64,000 bases of DNA from NCBI RefSeq assembly GCF_000425505.1, contig NZ_AUDO01000007.1, forward strand, positions 186,001 to 250,000, written 5' to 3'. This stretch comes from Flavobacterium frigidarium DSM 17623 (GTDB lineage Bacteria; Bacteroidota; Bacteroidia; Flavobacteriales; Flavobacteriaceae). The notes under the pieces were generated by a model. The model was not told where the DNA came from. It saw nothing but the letters and a program-made list of their open reading frames with translations, and ran no database searches. Of the stretch, positions 56,675 to 64,000 are shown piece by piece (positions within the stretch are counted from its first letter, which is position 1; every line of letters starts with the position of its first letter). Both the position numbers and the translations under genes were made by a program.

Positions 56675-57039
56675 TTCCTTTCTATTTTTAAGAGACAAAA
56701 ATACAATAAAAAAGAATGAACGTTCATAAATTTAACGTTTGTTAACCATTAATGATGACTTGCCAATATGGTACAAGTTCCCAATTTTAAATAAATACCC
56801 AATGTAATTAGTACAATACACTCTTAAAGCCAGTGATTACTGCTGGTACCACTATCAGTTTACTATTCAAATAAAGATTAATAATTGCAGATATAAAAAT
56901 CGTAATCGATTAATAAAGTTGTTCAAATCATAAAATAAAAGGCTAAGAATAAAAAACATAAGTTAATATTGTGTTAATTTTAAATTAAACAACCGTTTAA
57001 TTTAAACAGTTGTTTAATTTTGTATAGTAAATTAATACT
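56675..57039. promoter_or_regulatory. Divergent doxX / efflux-tetR control region
   Basis: A 365-bp region with both promoters. The doxX side has the -7 element at 56703-56696 and palindrome ATGAACGTTCAT at 56716-56727. The middle ~250 bp shows no clear feature. The tetR side is described separately. Confidence 0.6.
56985..57022 (+). promoter_or_regulatory. Efflux-operon promoter with tandem TetR operators
   Basis: Two 16-bp palindromes of the form TTAAAC-N4-GTTTAA (AACC at 56985-57000, AGTT at 57002-57017) are 17 bp apart centre to centre. They form a 35-bp near-perfect dyad. The second overlaps the perfect -7 element TAATTTTG (57015-57022). The adjacent TetR protein should bind here as two dimers and repress its own operon. 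Confidence 0.78.
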
Positions 57040-57672
57040 ATGTCTAATACAACTGATTTAAACGATAAGCAAATTCAAATTCTCCATGTAGCAGAAACGC
57101 TATTTGCAGATAAGGGTTTTGACGGAACATCAATTAGAACAATTGCAAAGGAAGCCAAGATTAATATTGCTATGGTTTCTTACTATTTTGGATCTAAAGA
57201 GCGTTTATTAGAATCGTTGATTCTATATCGCACCAAGGATTTAAAAGAATCAATTGGTAGCCTTGTTACTGATGATAGTCCCCCATTAGAAAAAATAAAT
57301 AAGCTTATTACGATCTACATCCATCAAATTAATGCTAACAAAGGTATTTACCGAATCTTGCACTTTGAGATCGCTACCAAGAAAAGAGATTTGAACCTAA
57401 AAGCATTTACTGAATTAAGAAGAGGGAATTTAAAAACCTTAGCATTAATTATAGAAGAGGGACAAAAAGCGGGCGTTTTTCAAAAAGAAATTGCTGTTGA
57501 TTTATTGACACCAACAATCTTGGGCACCTTTTTCCATTTTCACATGAACAAGGCGTACTTCGTAGACCTACTAAAGCTACATACTGATGAATTATACGAG
57601 AATTATATATTAACCAACCTTACAAAACACATTCAACAAACAATAAAAGCACTTCTTATATATGAAAGTTAG
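57040..57672 (+). CDS. TetR family regulator of the efflux operon
   Basis: A 210-aa regulator whose DNA-binding domain is TSIRTIAKEAKINIAMVSYYFGSKERLL (~29-56), preceded by a DKGFDGTSI segment typical of the AcrR branch. The C-terminal domain (DUF-type TetR_C) is helical. Its stop overlaps the outer-membrane factor gene by 11 bp, so it is the first gene of the tetR-tolC-emrA-emrB operon and probably its repressor. Confidence 0.92.
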   Translation: MSNTTDLNDKQIQILHVAETLFADKGFDGTSIRTIAKEAKINIAMVSYYFGSKERLLESLILYRTKDLKESIGSLVTDDSPPLEKINKLITIYIHQINANKGIYRILHFEIATKKRDLNLKAFTELRRGNLKTLALIIEEGQKAGVFQKEIAVDLLTPTILGTFFHFHMNKAYFVDLLKLHTDELYENYILTNLTKHIQQTIKALLIYES

Positions 57673-58996
57673 TCAATTAATGCTTTTCGGAGTATTCCTT
57701 ATGGGAGCCTCCGCAGTACAAGCACAAGAAAAATCTAGTTTAACATTGAACGAGGCAATACATTTAGCTTGGGAACAAAGTGCCCAAGTTTCTTTAGCAG
57801 AGAGCAAAGTAGTAACTAAGAAACAAGAGTTAAGAACGGTAAAGAACAATAGCTACCCTGATTTCAAAATCTCAGGGCAGTACCAACGTCTTACTGATGC
57901 CGATATCAATTTTAAACTCAACAACAGCGATGGAAGTACATCTATAACAGATGCTCCTAGTGTGAACCAATTAATGGTGGGACAAGTGAATGCTAGCCTA
58001 CCTTTATTTGCAGGTTTTAAAATACAAAATAGCATCAAAGCTTCTTCTAATTTATATGCTGCCGAAAGTGCAAATGCACTGCAAACTAAAGAGAATGTGG
58101 CGATGCAAGTGGTTGATTTATATGCAAGCATGTATAAAGCTGAAAAAACGGTAGAACTTTTAAAAGAAAATCAAAAGAGTGCAGAGCAACGTGTAACTGA
58201 TTTTATCGAATTAGAGAAAAACGGAATCATTCCTCGTAATGATTTACTTAAAGCACAACTGCAAGCTTCGAATGTAAAATTGTCTCTAGCCAAAGCGACT
58301 AAGGATCTTAATATTATCAATTATCAATTGATTACACTATTGAAATTAGACGATACAACAAAATTGACAATTAGAGAAAGTGATTTTGTTAATTTCCAAA
58401 TGAACAACATCCCTACATCTGATGAAGTAGCTGTTGCAAATAGACAAGATCTTGAGGCAGTGCGTTTGCAAGAAAAAGCAAGTTTAGATTATGTGAAGGT
58501 TGCAAAAAGTGGGTACTATCCAGCAATATCATTAGTAGGAGGTTATACTGCGATTGATCTTAAAAATGTGATTACAGTACAAAATGCAATGAATATAGGA
58601 GTGGGACTTTCATATGACTTAAGCGGAATTTTAAAAAATAACGCTACCGTAAAAGTTGCCGAAAGCAAAGCTGACGAATTAAAAAAGCATGAAGAGCTAC
58701 TTACAGAACAAATTAAAATTGAAGTTCAAAAAGCTATTGAAGATTATGACTTGGCTTTAAAACAAGATATTGTTTACAACCAAGCTGTGGAACAAGCATC
58801 AGAAAATTACCGAATTTTAAAAGATAAGTATGACAACGGACTGTCTGACACTAATGACTTATTAGAAGCAGATGTTGATCAATTAGAATCAAGCATTAAC
58901 AAAGCGCTGTCTAAAGCCAATGTTATTCAAAAATATTACGAATTGCTTACTGTAAGCGGACAATTAAATCAAACCTTCAACCTTTCAAAAATATAA
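57662..58996 (+). CDS. TolC family outer-membrane efflux protein
   Basis: A 444-aa protein with a signal peptide (MKVSQLMLFGVFLMGASAVQAQ). The rest has the TolC pattern of long amphipathic helices in two repeats, including LTLNEAIHLAWEQSAQV and VGGYTAI-type strands. It would form the outer-membrane duct. It overlaps the TetR gene and is followed at 11 bp by the adaptor gene, so the three parts of a tripartite pump are made together. Confidence 0.9.
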   Translation: MKVSQLMLFGVFLMGASAVQAQEKSSLTLNEAIHLAWEQSAQVSLAESKVVTKKQELRTVKNNSYPDFKISGQYQRLTDADINFKLNNSDGSTSITDAPSVNQLMVGQVNASLPLFAGFKIQNSIKASSNLYAAESANALQTKENVAMQVVDLYASMYKAEKTVELLKENQKSAEQRVTDFIELEKNGIIPRNDLLKAQLQASNVKLSLAKATKDLNIINYQLITLLKLDDTTKLTIRESDFVNFQMNNIPTSDEVAVANRQDLEAVRLQEKASLDYVKVAKSGYYPAISLVGGYTAIDLKNVITVQNAMNIGVGLSYDLSGILKNNATVKVAESKADELKKHEELLTEQIKIEVQKAIEDYDLALKQDIVYNQAVEQASENYRILKDKYDNGLSDTNDLLEADVDQLESSINKALSKANVIQKYYELLTVSGQLNQTFNLSKI

Positions 58997-59007
58997 TCAG
59001 CATTAAG

Positions 59008-60087
59008 ATGGAAAAGAAAAAAACAAATAAAAAATTTATCATAATCATTGTTTCCCTAGTGTTAGTAGGTGTAGTATATGGTTCATACAAATACATTCAC
59101 TCTTTATCACATGAAACTACTGATGATGCTCAAGTAGAAAAAAACATGAACCCTATTATTCCTAGAGTTTCAGGTTATGTTTCTAAAGTTTATATAAAAG
59201 ATAATGATTTTGTAAAAAAAGGAGATACTTTATTTACAATTGACAAACAAGATTACAAGTTAAAAATTGATGAGGCAAAAGCGGCATTGGCGGCAGCCGA
59301 AGGTAGTTATGAGGTTTCAAAAGCAGATGTAGCAAGCGTTTCTTCTAGCGTATCTGTATCTAATGCTAATGCTAGATCAGCATCAGGAAATATCGAAACG
59401 GCAAAAATTAGATTAGGAAGAGCAGCAAGTGATTTTGCACGCTACGAAAACCTATACAAATCACATACAATTACAAAACAACAATATGAACAAGCACTAG
59501 CTGCTAAGCAAGAGGCAGAAAGCCAAGTTCGTATTTTACAACAACAAGAAAAAGCAAGTAGTTACCAAACATCTGTAATCAAAGCAAAAGGTAATGTTAC
59601 TAGCAAACAAATTGATGTTGCTGCTGCAAATATTAAAAGAGCACAAGCCATGCTTGAAACTGCAGAACTTAATTTGTCATATACAGTGGTTACAGCTGCA
59701 ATTGACGGTCAAGTTTCAAAAATTGATATTCAGCCAGGTCAATTAGTACAATCAGGTCAATCTCTATTTTACATTATCAATAACAATGAAGCTTGGATTA
59801 TAGCCAATTTTAAAGAGACACAATTGAACAAAATGGTTGCAGGACAAGTAGTGACCATTAAAGTTGACGCTTACCCTGATTATGAATTTAAAGGAACACT
59901 TACTTCATTTTCTCCAGCGACAGGATCTCGTTTTTCAATCTTGCCTCCTGATAATGCTACTGGTAACTTCGTAAAAACAATACAACGTTTACCAGTGAAA
60001 ATTAGTATTGACGCTGACAATGATGTAGATAAAATAAAATTATTGCGTCCAGGTATGAATGTGGATGTCGATGTACATATAAAATAA
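59008..60087 (+). CDS. emrA: EmrA/HlyD family periplasmic adaptor
   Basis: A 359-aa membrane-fusion protein. An N-terminal membrane anchor (residues ~8-27) precedes the lipoyl half-motifs, a long coiled-coil hairpin rich in Ala/Ser/Gln (~85-215) and the barrel segment LNLSYTVVTAAIDGQVSKID followed by PGQLVQSGQSLFYI. It bridges TolC and EmrB. The spacing of 1 bp to emrB ensures cotranslation. Confidence 0.92.
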   Translation: MEKKKTNKKFIIIIVSLVLVGVVYGSYKYIHSLSHETTDDAQVEKNMNPIIPRVSGYVSKVYIKDNDFVKKGDTLFTIDKQDYKLKIDEAKAALAAAEGSYEVSKADVASVSSSVSVSNANARSASGNIETAKIRLGRAASDFARYENLYKSHTITKQQYEQALAAKQEAESQVRILQQQEKASSYQTSVIKAKGNVTSKQIDVAAANIKRAQAMLETAELNLSYTVVTAAIDGQVSKIDIQPGQLVQSGQSLFYIINNNEAWIIANFKETQLNKMVAGQVVTIKVDAYPDYEFKGTLTSFSPATGSRFSILPPDNATGNFVKTIQRLPVKISIDADNDVDKIKLLRPGMNVDVDVHIK

Positions 60088-60088
60088 A

Positions 60089-61675
60089 ATGGAACAAGCA
60101 CAAGGACAAGACGATTTAGTAGAATATGGCTTTAGAAGGGTTATTATTACAATTACTGCAGTACTTTGTGCACTGTTAGAAATTGTAGATACCACTATTG
60201 TCAATGTTGCGCTAACTAACATGAGAGGAAGTCTTGGGGCTACACTTACTGATGTTGCATGGGTTATTACTGCTTATGCTATTGCAAATGTAATTGTAAT
60301 CCCTATGACGAGCTGGTTGTCACAACAATTTGGTAGACGTAATTACTTCGCTGTTTCAATTATCATATTTACAGTAGCTTCCTTTTTATGTGGAAATGCT
60401 ACAAATATATGGGAGTTAGTCGCTTTTAGATTTATACAAGGATTAGGTGGTGGTGCCTTACTAGTTACTGCACAAACCATCATTACTGAGAGTTATCCTA
60501 TTGCAAAACGTGGTATGGCGCAAGCGATCTACGGTATGGGAGTAATTGTTGGACCTACATTGGGACCGCCGTTAGGAGGGTATCTAGTTGATAATTTCTC
60601 TTGGCCATACATTTTCTATATCAACATTCCTTTAGGAATTATTGCTACCCTTTTAACGCTAAGTTTTGTTAGAAGTCCAAAATACGGAGAGAAATTAAAA
60701 TCCAACCAAGTTGACTGGTACGGAATCATTTTATTAGCAACATTTATTGGTTCGTTACAATTCGTTTTAGAACACGGGCAGCAAGATGACTGGTTCAACA
60801 ACAGTACAATAGTTATTTTAAGTGTGATGTCCCTATTTGGATTTATCTTATTTATATGGAGGCAACTTGTTTACAAGTATCCTATTGTAAACTTAAGTGT
60901 GCTTAAAGATGGAAATCTTCGAATAGGAACCGTGATGAGTTTTATCTTAGGTTTTGGATTGTATGGATCAACATTAATTATCCCTATTTACACACAATCC
61001 ATTTTAGGATGGACCGCAACAGATGCTGGTTTACTATTAATTCCTGGTTCGATTACAACCGCTTTCATGATGCCAATTATTGGTAACTTAATTCAAAAAG
61101 GTGTTCCGCAAGGATACATGGTGGGTAGTGGTTTCTTAGTGTTTTTCATTTTTACCTACATGATGCGCGATGCGATGACACCCGATACTGGAGTAGAACA
61201 TTTATACTGGTCTCTAATTTTAAGAGGTGTTGGTCTAGGACTTTTATTTGTACCTATTACAACGCTGTCACTCTCTACCCTATCTGGTAAAAATATTGGT
61301 GAAGGTGCTGCCTTTACAGGAATGATGAGACAACTTGGAGGTTCATTTGGTATTGCAATTATTACTACTTTTATCACACGTTTTAGTCAAGAGCACCGTG
61401 TTAATCTAGTTGCTAATCTAAATGGAAGTAAGTTCCAAGTTCAAGAACGCATTCAGCAATTGCAACAGGGATTTATGTCTAAAGGTTTCACTACAAATGA
61501 AGCTTTAAAGAAAGCCTATCAAGCCCTTGATTATTCTGTAATGAAGCAAAGCACAGTGTTATCTTATATGGATATTTTCAGTTACTTAGGAATAATGTTT
61601 CTATGCTGTATTCCTATTGTTTTCTTCATTAAAAAAGGAAAAAACAAAGTTAATCCTGCTGATGCCATGCATTAA
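60089..61675 (+). CDS. emrB: EmrB-type MFS multidrug efflux transporter (DHA2, 14-TM)
   Basis: A 528-aa inner-membrane protein with about fourteen helices. DHA2 motifs are LEIVDTTIVNVALTNM in helix 1, DVAWVITAYAIANVIVIP, the motif-A loop WLSQQFGRRNYF, GLGGGALLVTAQTII and the motif-C segment GVIVGPTLGPPLGG. It exports hydrophobic compounds with protons through EmrA/TolC. The substrate is unknown. A terminator follows. Confidence 0.93.
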   Translation: MEQAQGQDDLVEYGFRRVIITITAVLCALLEIVDTTIVNVALTNMRGSLGATLTDVAWVITAYAIANVIVIPMTSWLSQQFGRRNYFAVSIIIFTVASFLCGNATNIWELVAFRFIQGLGGGALLVTAQTIITESYPIAKRGMAQAIYGMGVIVGPTLGPPLGGYLVDNFSWPYIFYINIPLGIIATLLTLSFVRSPKYGEKLKSNQVDWYGIILLATFIGSLQFVLEHGQQDDWFNNSTIVILSVMSLFGFILFIWRQLVYKYPIVNLSVLKDGNLRIGTVMSFILGFGLYGSTLIIPIYTQSILGWTATDAGLLLIPGSITTAFMMPIIGNLIQKGVPQGYMVGSGFLVFFIFTYMMRDAMTPDTGVEHLYWSLILRGVGLGLLFVPITTLSLSTLSGKNIGEGAAFTGMMRQLGGSFGIAIITTFITRFSQEHRVNLVANLNGSKFQVQERIQQLQQGFMSKGFTTNEALKKAYQALDYSVMKQSTVLSYMDIFSYLGIMFLCCIPIVFFIKKGKNKVNPADAMH

Positions 61676-61687
61676 TATAAAACTAAG

Positions 61688-61724
61688 AACGCCGACAAAC
61701 TTTAAAGTATGTCGGCGTTTTTAT
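61688..61724 (+). terminator. Efflux-operon terminator
   Basis: AACGCCGACA and TGTCGGCGTT form a 10-bp perfect stem followed by T-rich sequence, 12 bp after the emrB stop and 18 bp before the convergent yaaA stop. Confidence 0.88.
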
Positions 61725-61742
61725 TATGTTCACAGTTTTAAA

Positions 61743-62501
61743 TTATCTTGTAAAAACTAAATGGTTATCTTTAGATAAATTGGCGTCAAATTGATAACCA
61801 TCATAATTAAAACCTTTTAAATCATCGATTGTTTTAGCATTAGTATCAACGATATAACGCACCATCATTCCTCTTGCTTTCTTTGCATAAAAACTTATGA
61901 TTTTTAATTTCCCGTCTTTGTAATCTTTGAAATCTGGCGTGATTACTGGTACTTTTAATTTCTTTACATCTACTGCCGAGAAGTATTCATTACTCGCTAA
62001 ATTGACAAATAGTTCGTCGTCAGCTAATTCTTTATTCAAACTTTTGGTGATCGAATCCTTCCAAAATTCATATAAATTCCCCGCCTCCCCTATTGGTAAT
62101 TTTGTACCCATCTCTAAACGATATGCCTGCATCAAATCTAATGGTTTCAAAATACCGTACAAACCTGATAATATTCTTAATTGATCTTGTACTACATCAA
62201 TTTTAGAAACCGGAATCGTATAAGCGTCGAGCCCAGTGTAAACATCACCATCAAATGTATAAATTGCTGGTCGCGCATTATCAGTGGTAAAAGGCGTTTT
62301 CCAATCTTTATTTCGCTCCCAATTCAAATCAGCTAATTTATCAGAGATGTGCATTAATTTAGACAATTCTTTGGGAGATTTTTGCTTTAATTCCTTTTGA
62401 ATTTGTCTTGATTCTTTTAAAAATAACGCTTCTGTATGCTTTTTTGTTGGCAATTCTTTTTCAAATTCAAGGGATTTTGCTGGCGATATAACGATTTTCA
62501 T
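61743..62501 (-). CDS. yaaA: YaaA family peroxide-stress protein
   Basis: A 252-aa cytoplasmic protein. The N-terminus KIVISPAKSLEFE, the motif GDVYTGLDAY near residue 85 and the C-terminal ISFYAKKARGMMVRYIV are characteristic. In E. coli YaaA lowers intracellular free iron and limits DNA damage under peroxide stress. It stands alone, convergent with the efflux operon. A perfect -7 element on the minus strand (TATTTTTG, 62540 to 62533) lies about 30 bp upstream. Confidence 0.9.
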   Translation of the reverse strand: MKIVISPAKSLEFEKELPTKKHTEALFLKESRQIQKELKQKSPKELSKLMHISDKLADLNWERNKDWKTPFTTDNARPAIYTFDGDVYTGLDAYTIPVSKIDVVQDQLRILSGLYGILKPLDLMQAYRLEMGTKLPIGEAGNLYEFWKDSITKSLNKELADDELFVNLASNEYFSAVDVKKLKVPVITPDFKDYKDGKLKIISFYAKKARGMMVRYIVDTNAKTIDDLKGFNYDGYQFDANLSKDNHLVFTR

Positions 62502-62951
62502 AGTGATGATCTTTCTGGTTTCTTAATAATATCAAAAATACAAATTGTAAACTATAAATGATGGTAACCAAATTGAATTATGTGATGAACAAATAAGATT
62601 TCTATATTATTGTGTTTTCATAGTTCTCGCTTTCGCAAAAGATAATAAGACAAGATTGCAATTTCTATTATGTTGACTTTCCATTTTTTTTTCGAAAGAA
62701 CTAAAAAATTTAAAATTGAGATAAAAATCATTCAAATAAAACTATCGGTGAAGTCACTCAAGCTTCCGCAAAAGCAAGACTTAACAACCAAAAATGCGGT
62801 TTATATTAACAAACAATTAGGGATAAAAAAAACTGTGTTTCTTACCTTTGTACTATATAAATTCTCGAGACTTTTTAGCGTTTAATTTCCAATTTTAATT
62901 AGATTTTAAAATAAAAATGTTTTTGCAAATATTCACTTAGAATCAAGACTT
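62502..62951. other. Intergenic region between yaaA and the monooxygenase gene
   Basis: 450 bp. It holds the yaaA promoter (-7 at 62540-62533, minus strand) and a perfect plus-strand -7 element TACCTTTG at 62843-62850, which would give a ~97-nt leader for the monooxygenase gene. A 71-codon frame at 62670-62885 contains the latter promoter and is not credible as a gene. Confidence 0.6.
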
Positions 62952-63944
62952 ATGAAAAATAATTTCAATAATATACCCCTATCCATACTAGATTTAGCTG
63001 TCGTTTTAGCAGAAAAAACCCCTTTACAAACTTTCAAAAATAGTGTGGCCTTAGCACAAAAAGCAGAATCACTAGATTATAAAAGATTTTGGTTGTCAGA
63101 GCATCATAATATGCCACACATTGTGAGTTCGGCAACGTCAATTTTAATCGGCCACATAGCAGAACATACAAAAAAAATTAGGGTAGGATCTGGAGGCATT
63201 ATGCTTCCTAATCACGCTCCGTTAATTATTGCTGAGCAATTTGGAACATTAGCCACACTATTTCCAGGTCGTATCGATTTAGGCTTAGGAAGAGCGCCTG
63301 GAACAGATCAATTAACTGCTAAAGCACTGCAAAGAAACGATCAAGCTGCTTATGAATTTCCTAATACAGTATTAGAATTACAAGAATATTTATCAATAGA
63401 AAATAGCGACGCAGCAGTTCGAGCGATTCCGGGAGAAGGATTAGATATCCCAATCTGGATTTTAGGGTCAAGCACAGATAGTGCAAGACTTGCTGCATCA
63501 TTAGGATTACCGTATGCTTTTGCTAGTCATTTTGCTCCGCAGCAACTCATGCAAGCACTTGCTATTTACAGAGCTAATTTTAAACCTTCACAATATTTAA
63601 AGGAACCGTATGTTCTAGCATGTGTCAACGTGACTGCAGCAGAAACGAGTGAAGAGGCGAGCGCACTTGCAACCTCAATGGAAAAAGTGTTTTTAGGTAT
63701 TTTAACTAATAATAGAAAACCATTACAACCTGCAGATCCTAATTTTAGAGTTCCTGAAGAAGCAAAACAAGTAATGCAACAGTTTTTACACTACTCCTTT
63801 GTAGGTGATCCTTCAGAAATTAAATCTCAGTTAGAAGATTTTGTTGCAGAAACTAATGTGGACGAATTAATGGTAGTATCGCACATTTATGATTTTGATG
63901 CGCGTTTAAGATCTTACGAAATCATCAAGGAAGCTCAACAGTAA
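62952..63944 (+). CDS. LLM class flavin-dependent oxidoreductase (luciferase-like monooxygenase)
   Basis: A 330-aa bacterial-luciferase-fold protein of the YhbW/MsnO8-like branch. Typical segments are PLSILDLAVV, RFWLSEHHNMPHIVSSATSIL, KIRVGSGGIMLPNHAPLIIAEQFG and GRIDLGLGRAPGTDQ, with IWILGSSTDSARLAA in the second half. It should use reduced flavin and oxygen, or flavin with NAD(P)H. The substrate is not known. Its partner flavin reductase could be any of the nitroreductases. Confidence 0.88.
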   Translation: MKNNFNNIPLSILDLAVVLAEKTPLQTFKNSVALAQKAESLDYKRFWLSEHHNMPHIVSSATSILIGHIAEHTKKIRVGSGGIMLPNHAPLIIAEQFGTLATLFPGRIDLGLGRAPGTDQLTAKALQRNDQAAYEFPNTVLELQEYLSIENSDAAVRAIPGEGLDIPIWILGSSTDSARLAASLGLPYAFASHFAPQQLMQALAIYRANFKPSQYLKEPYVLACVNVTAAETSEEASALATSMEKVFLGILTNNRKPLQPADPNFRVPEEAKQVMQQFLHYSFVGDPSEIKSQLEDFVAETNVDELMVVSHIYDFDARLRSYEIIKEAQQ

Positions 63945-64000
63945 TAGTTTGCCAAAGTAGCACTATTTATCTTTTACTTGATGGCTATTTAAATTAAGCG

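Noticed and set aside
62670-62885. 71-codon plus-strand frame before the monooxygenase gene
   Set aside because: It contains a perfect TAnnTTTG promoter element and low-complexity Lys/Phe codons; most likely non-coding.

Overview
The window is AT-rich (roughly one third G+C by eye) and looks like chromosome from a free-living Flavobacterium or close relative (Bacteroidota). The evidence is a one-protein hybrid two-component regulator, DUF4494, a split transketolase, a cyd pair without obvious CydX, Bacteroidota-type promoters (TTG, about 19-22 nt, TAnnTTTG), few recognisable Shine-Dalgarno sequences, and dispersed intergenic repeats of a kind I associate with flavobacteria. I see no rRNA, tRNA, CRISPR array, phage or intact insertion sequence.

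Layout. 0.2-15 kb: a D-xylose utilisation locus. One minus-strand series (xylB, xylA, xylose-type MFS transporter, TalC-type transaldolase, split transketolase N and C subunits, Gfo/Idh/MocA oxidoreductase, aldose 1-epimerase) ends with a hybrid sensor/AraC regulator, and a LacI-type regulator diverges at the head. 15-23 kb: catalase-peroxidase, OsmC-like protein, RhtA-like exporter, DJ-1/PfpI protein, the decayed tail of a GMC oxidoreductase and a GapN-like aldehyde dehydrogenase. 23-31 kb: a sulfur/persulfide and respiration block (rhodanese, Crp/Fnr regulator, TauE/SafE exporter, cytochrome bd CydAB, ETHE1-like persulfide dioxygenase-rhodanese, then an overlapping chain of DUF202, TPMT-like methyltransferase, Cys-containing small membrane protein and thioredoxin). 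31-37 kb: a giant PAS/GAF hybrid histidine kinase. 37-39 kb: MarR-nitroreductase-YceI. 39-46.7 kb: a complete tryptophan operon preceded by a leader peptide with three consecutive Trp codons and an attenuator. 47-54 kb: poorly characterised small, secreted and lipoprotein genes. 54-57 kb: oxidoreductase, nitroreductase, TetR and DoxX. 57-62 kb: a TetR-TolC-EmrA-EmrB efflux operon. 62-64 kb: YaaA and a luciferase-like monooxygenase.

The strongest regulatory signals are these. (i) Three CRP/FNR-type boxes precede tauE, cydA and the persulfide dioxygenase gene, each exactly 36.5 bp from the end of a -7 element, i.e. about -41.5 from the inferred start sites (class II activation). They sit around the only Crp/Fnr gene in the window, which suggests a local sulfur/oxygen regulon. 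(ii) The trp leader promoter appears to start transcription at the A of the leader-peptide ATG, so the attenuator would be read from a leaderless mRNA. (iii) Operator pairs precede the MarR gene and the efflux TetR gene, and a single palindrome precedes the doxX-tetR operon. Several starts were moved inward from the longest reading frame (katG, marR, trpB, META lipoprotein, metalloprotease, DUF4494, doxX) because a promoter, operator, signal peptide or family N-terminus requires it. Product names rest on motif recognition from memory; no database search was possible.
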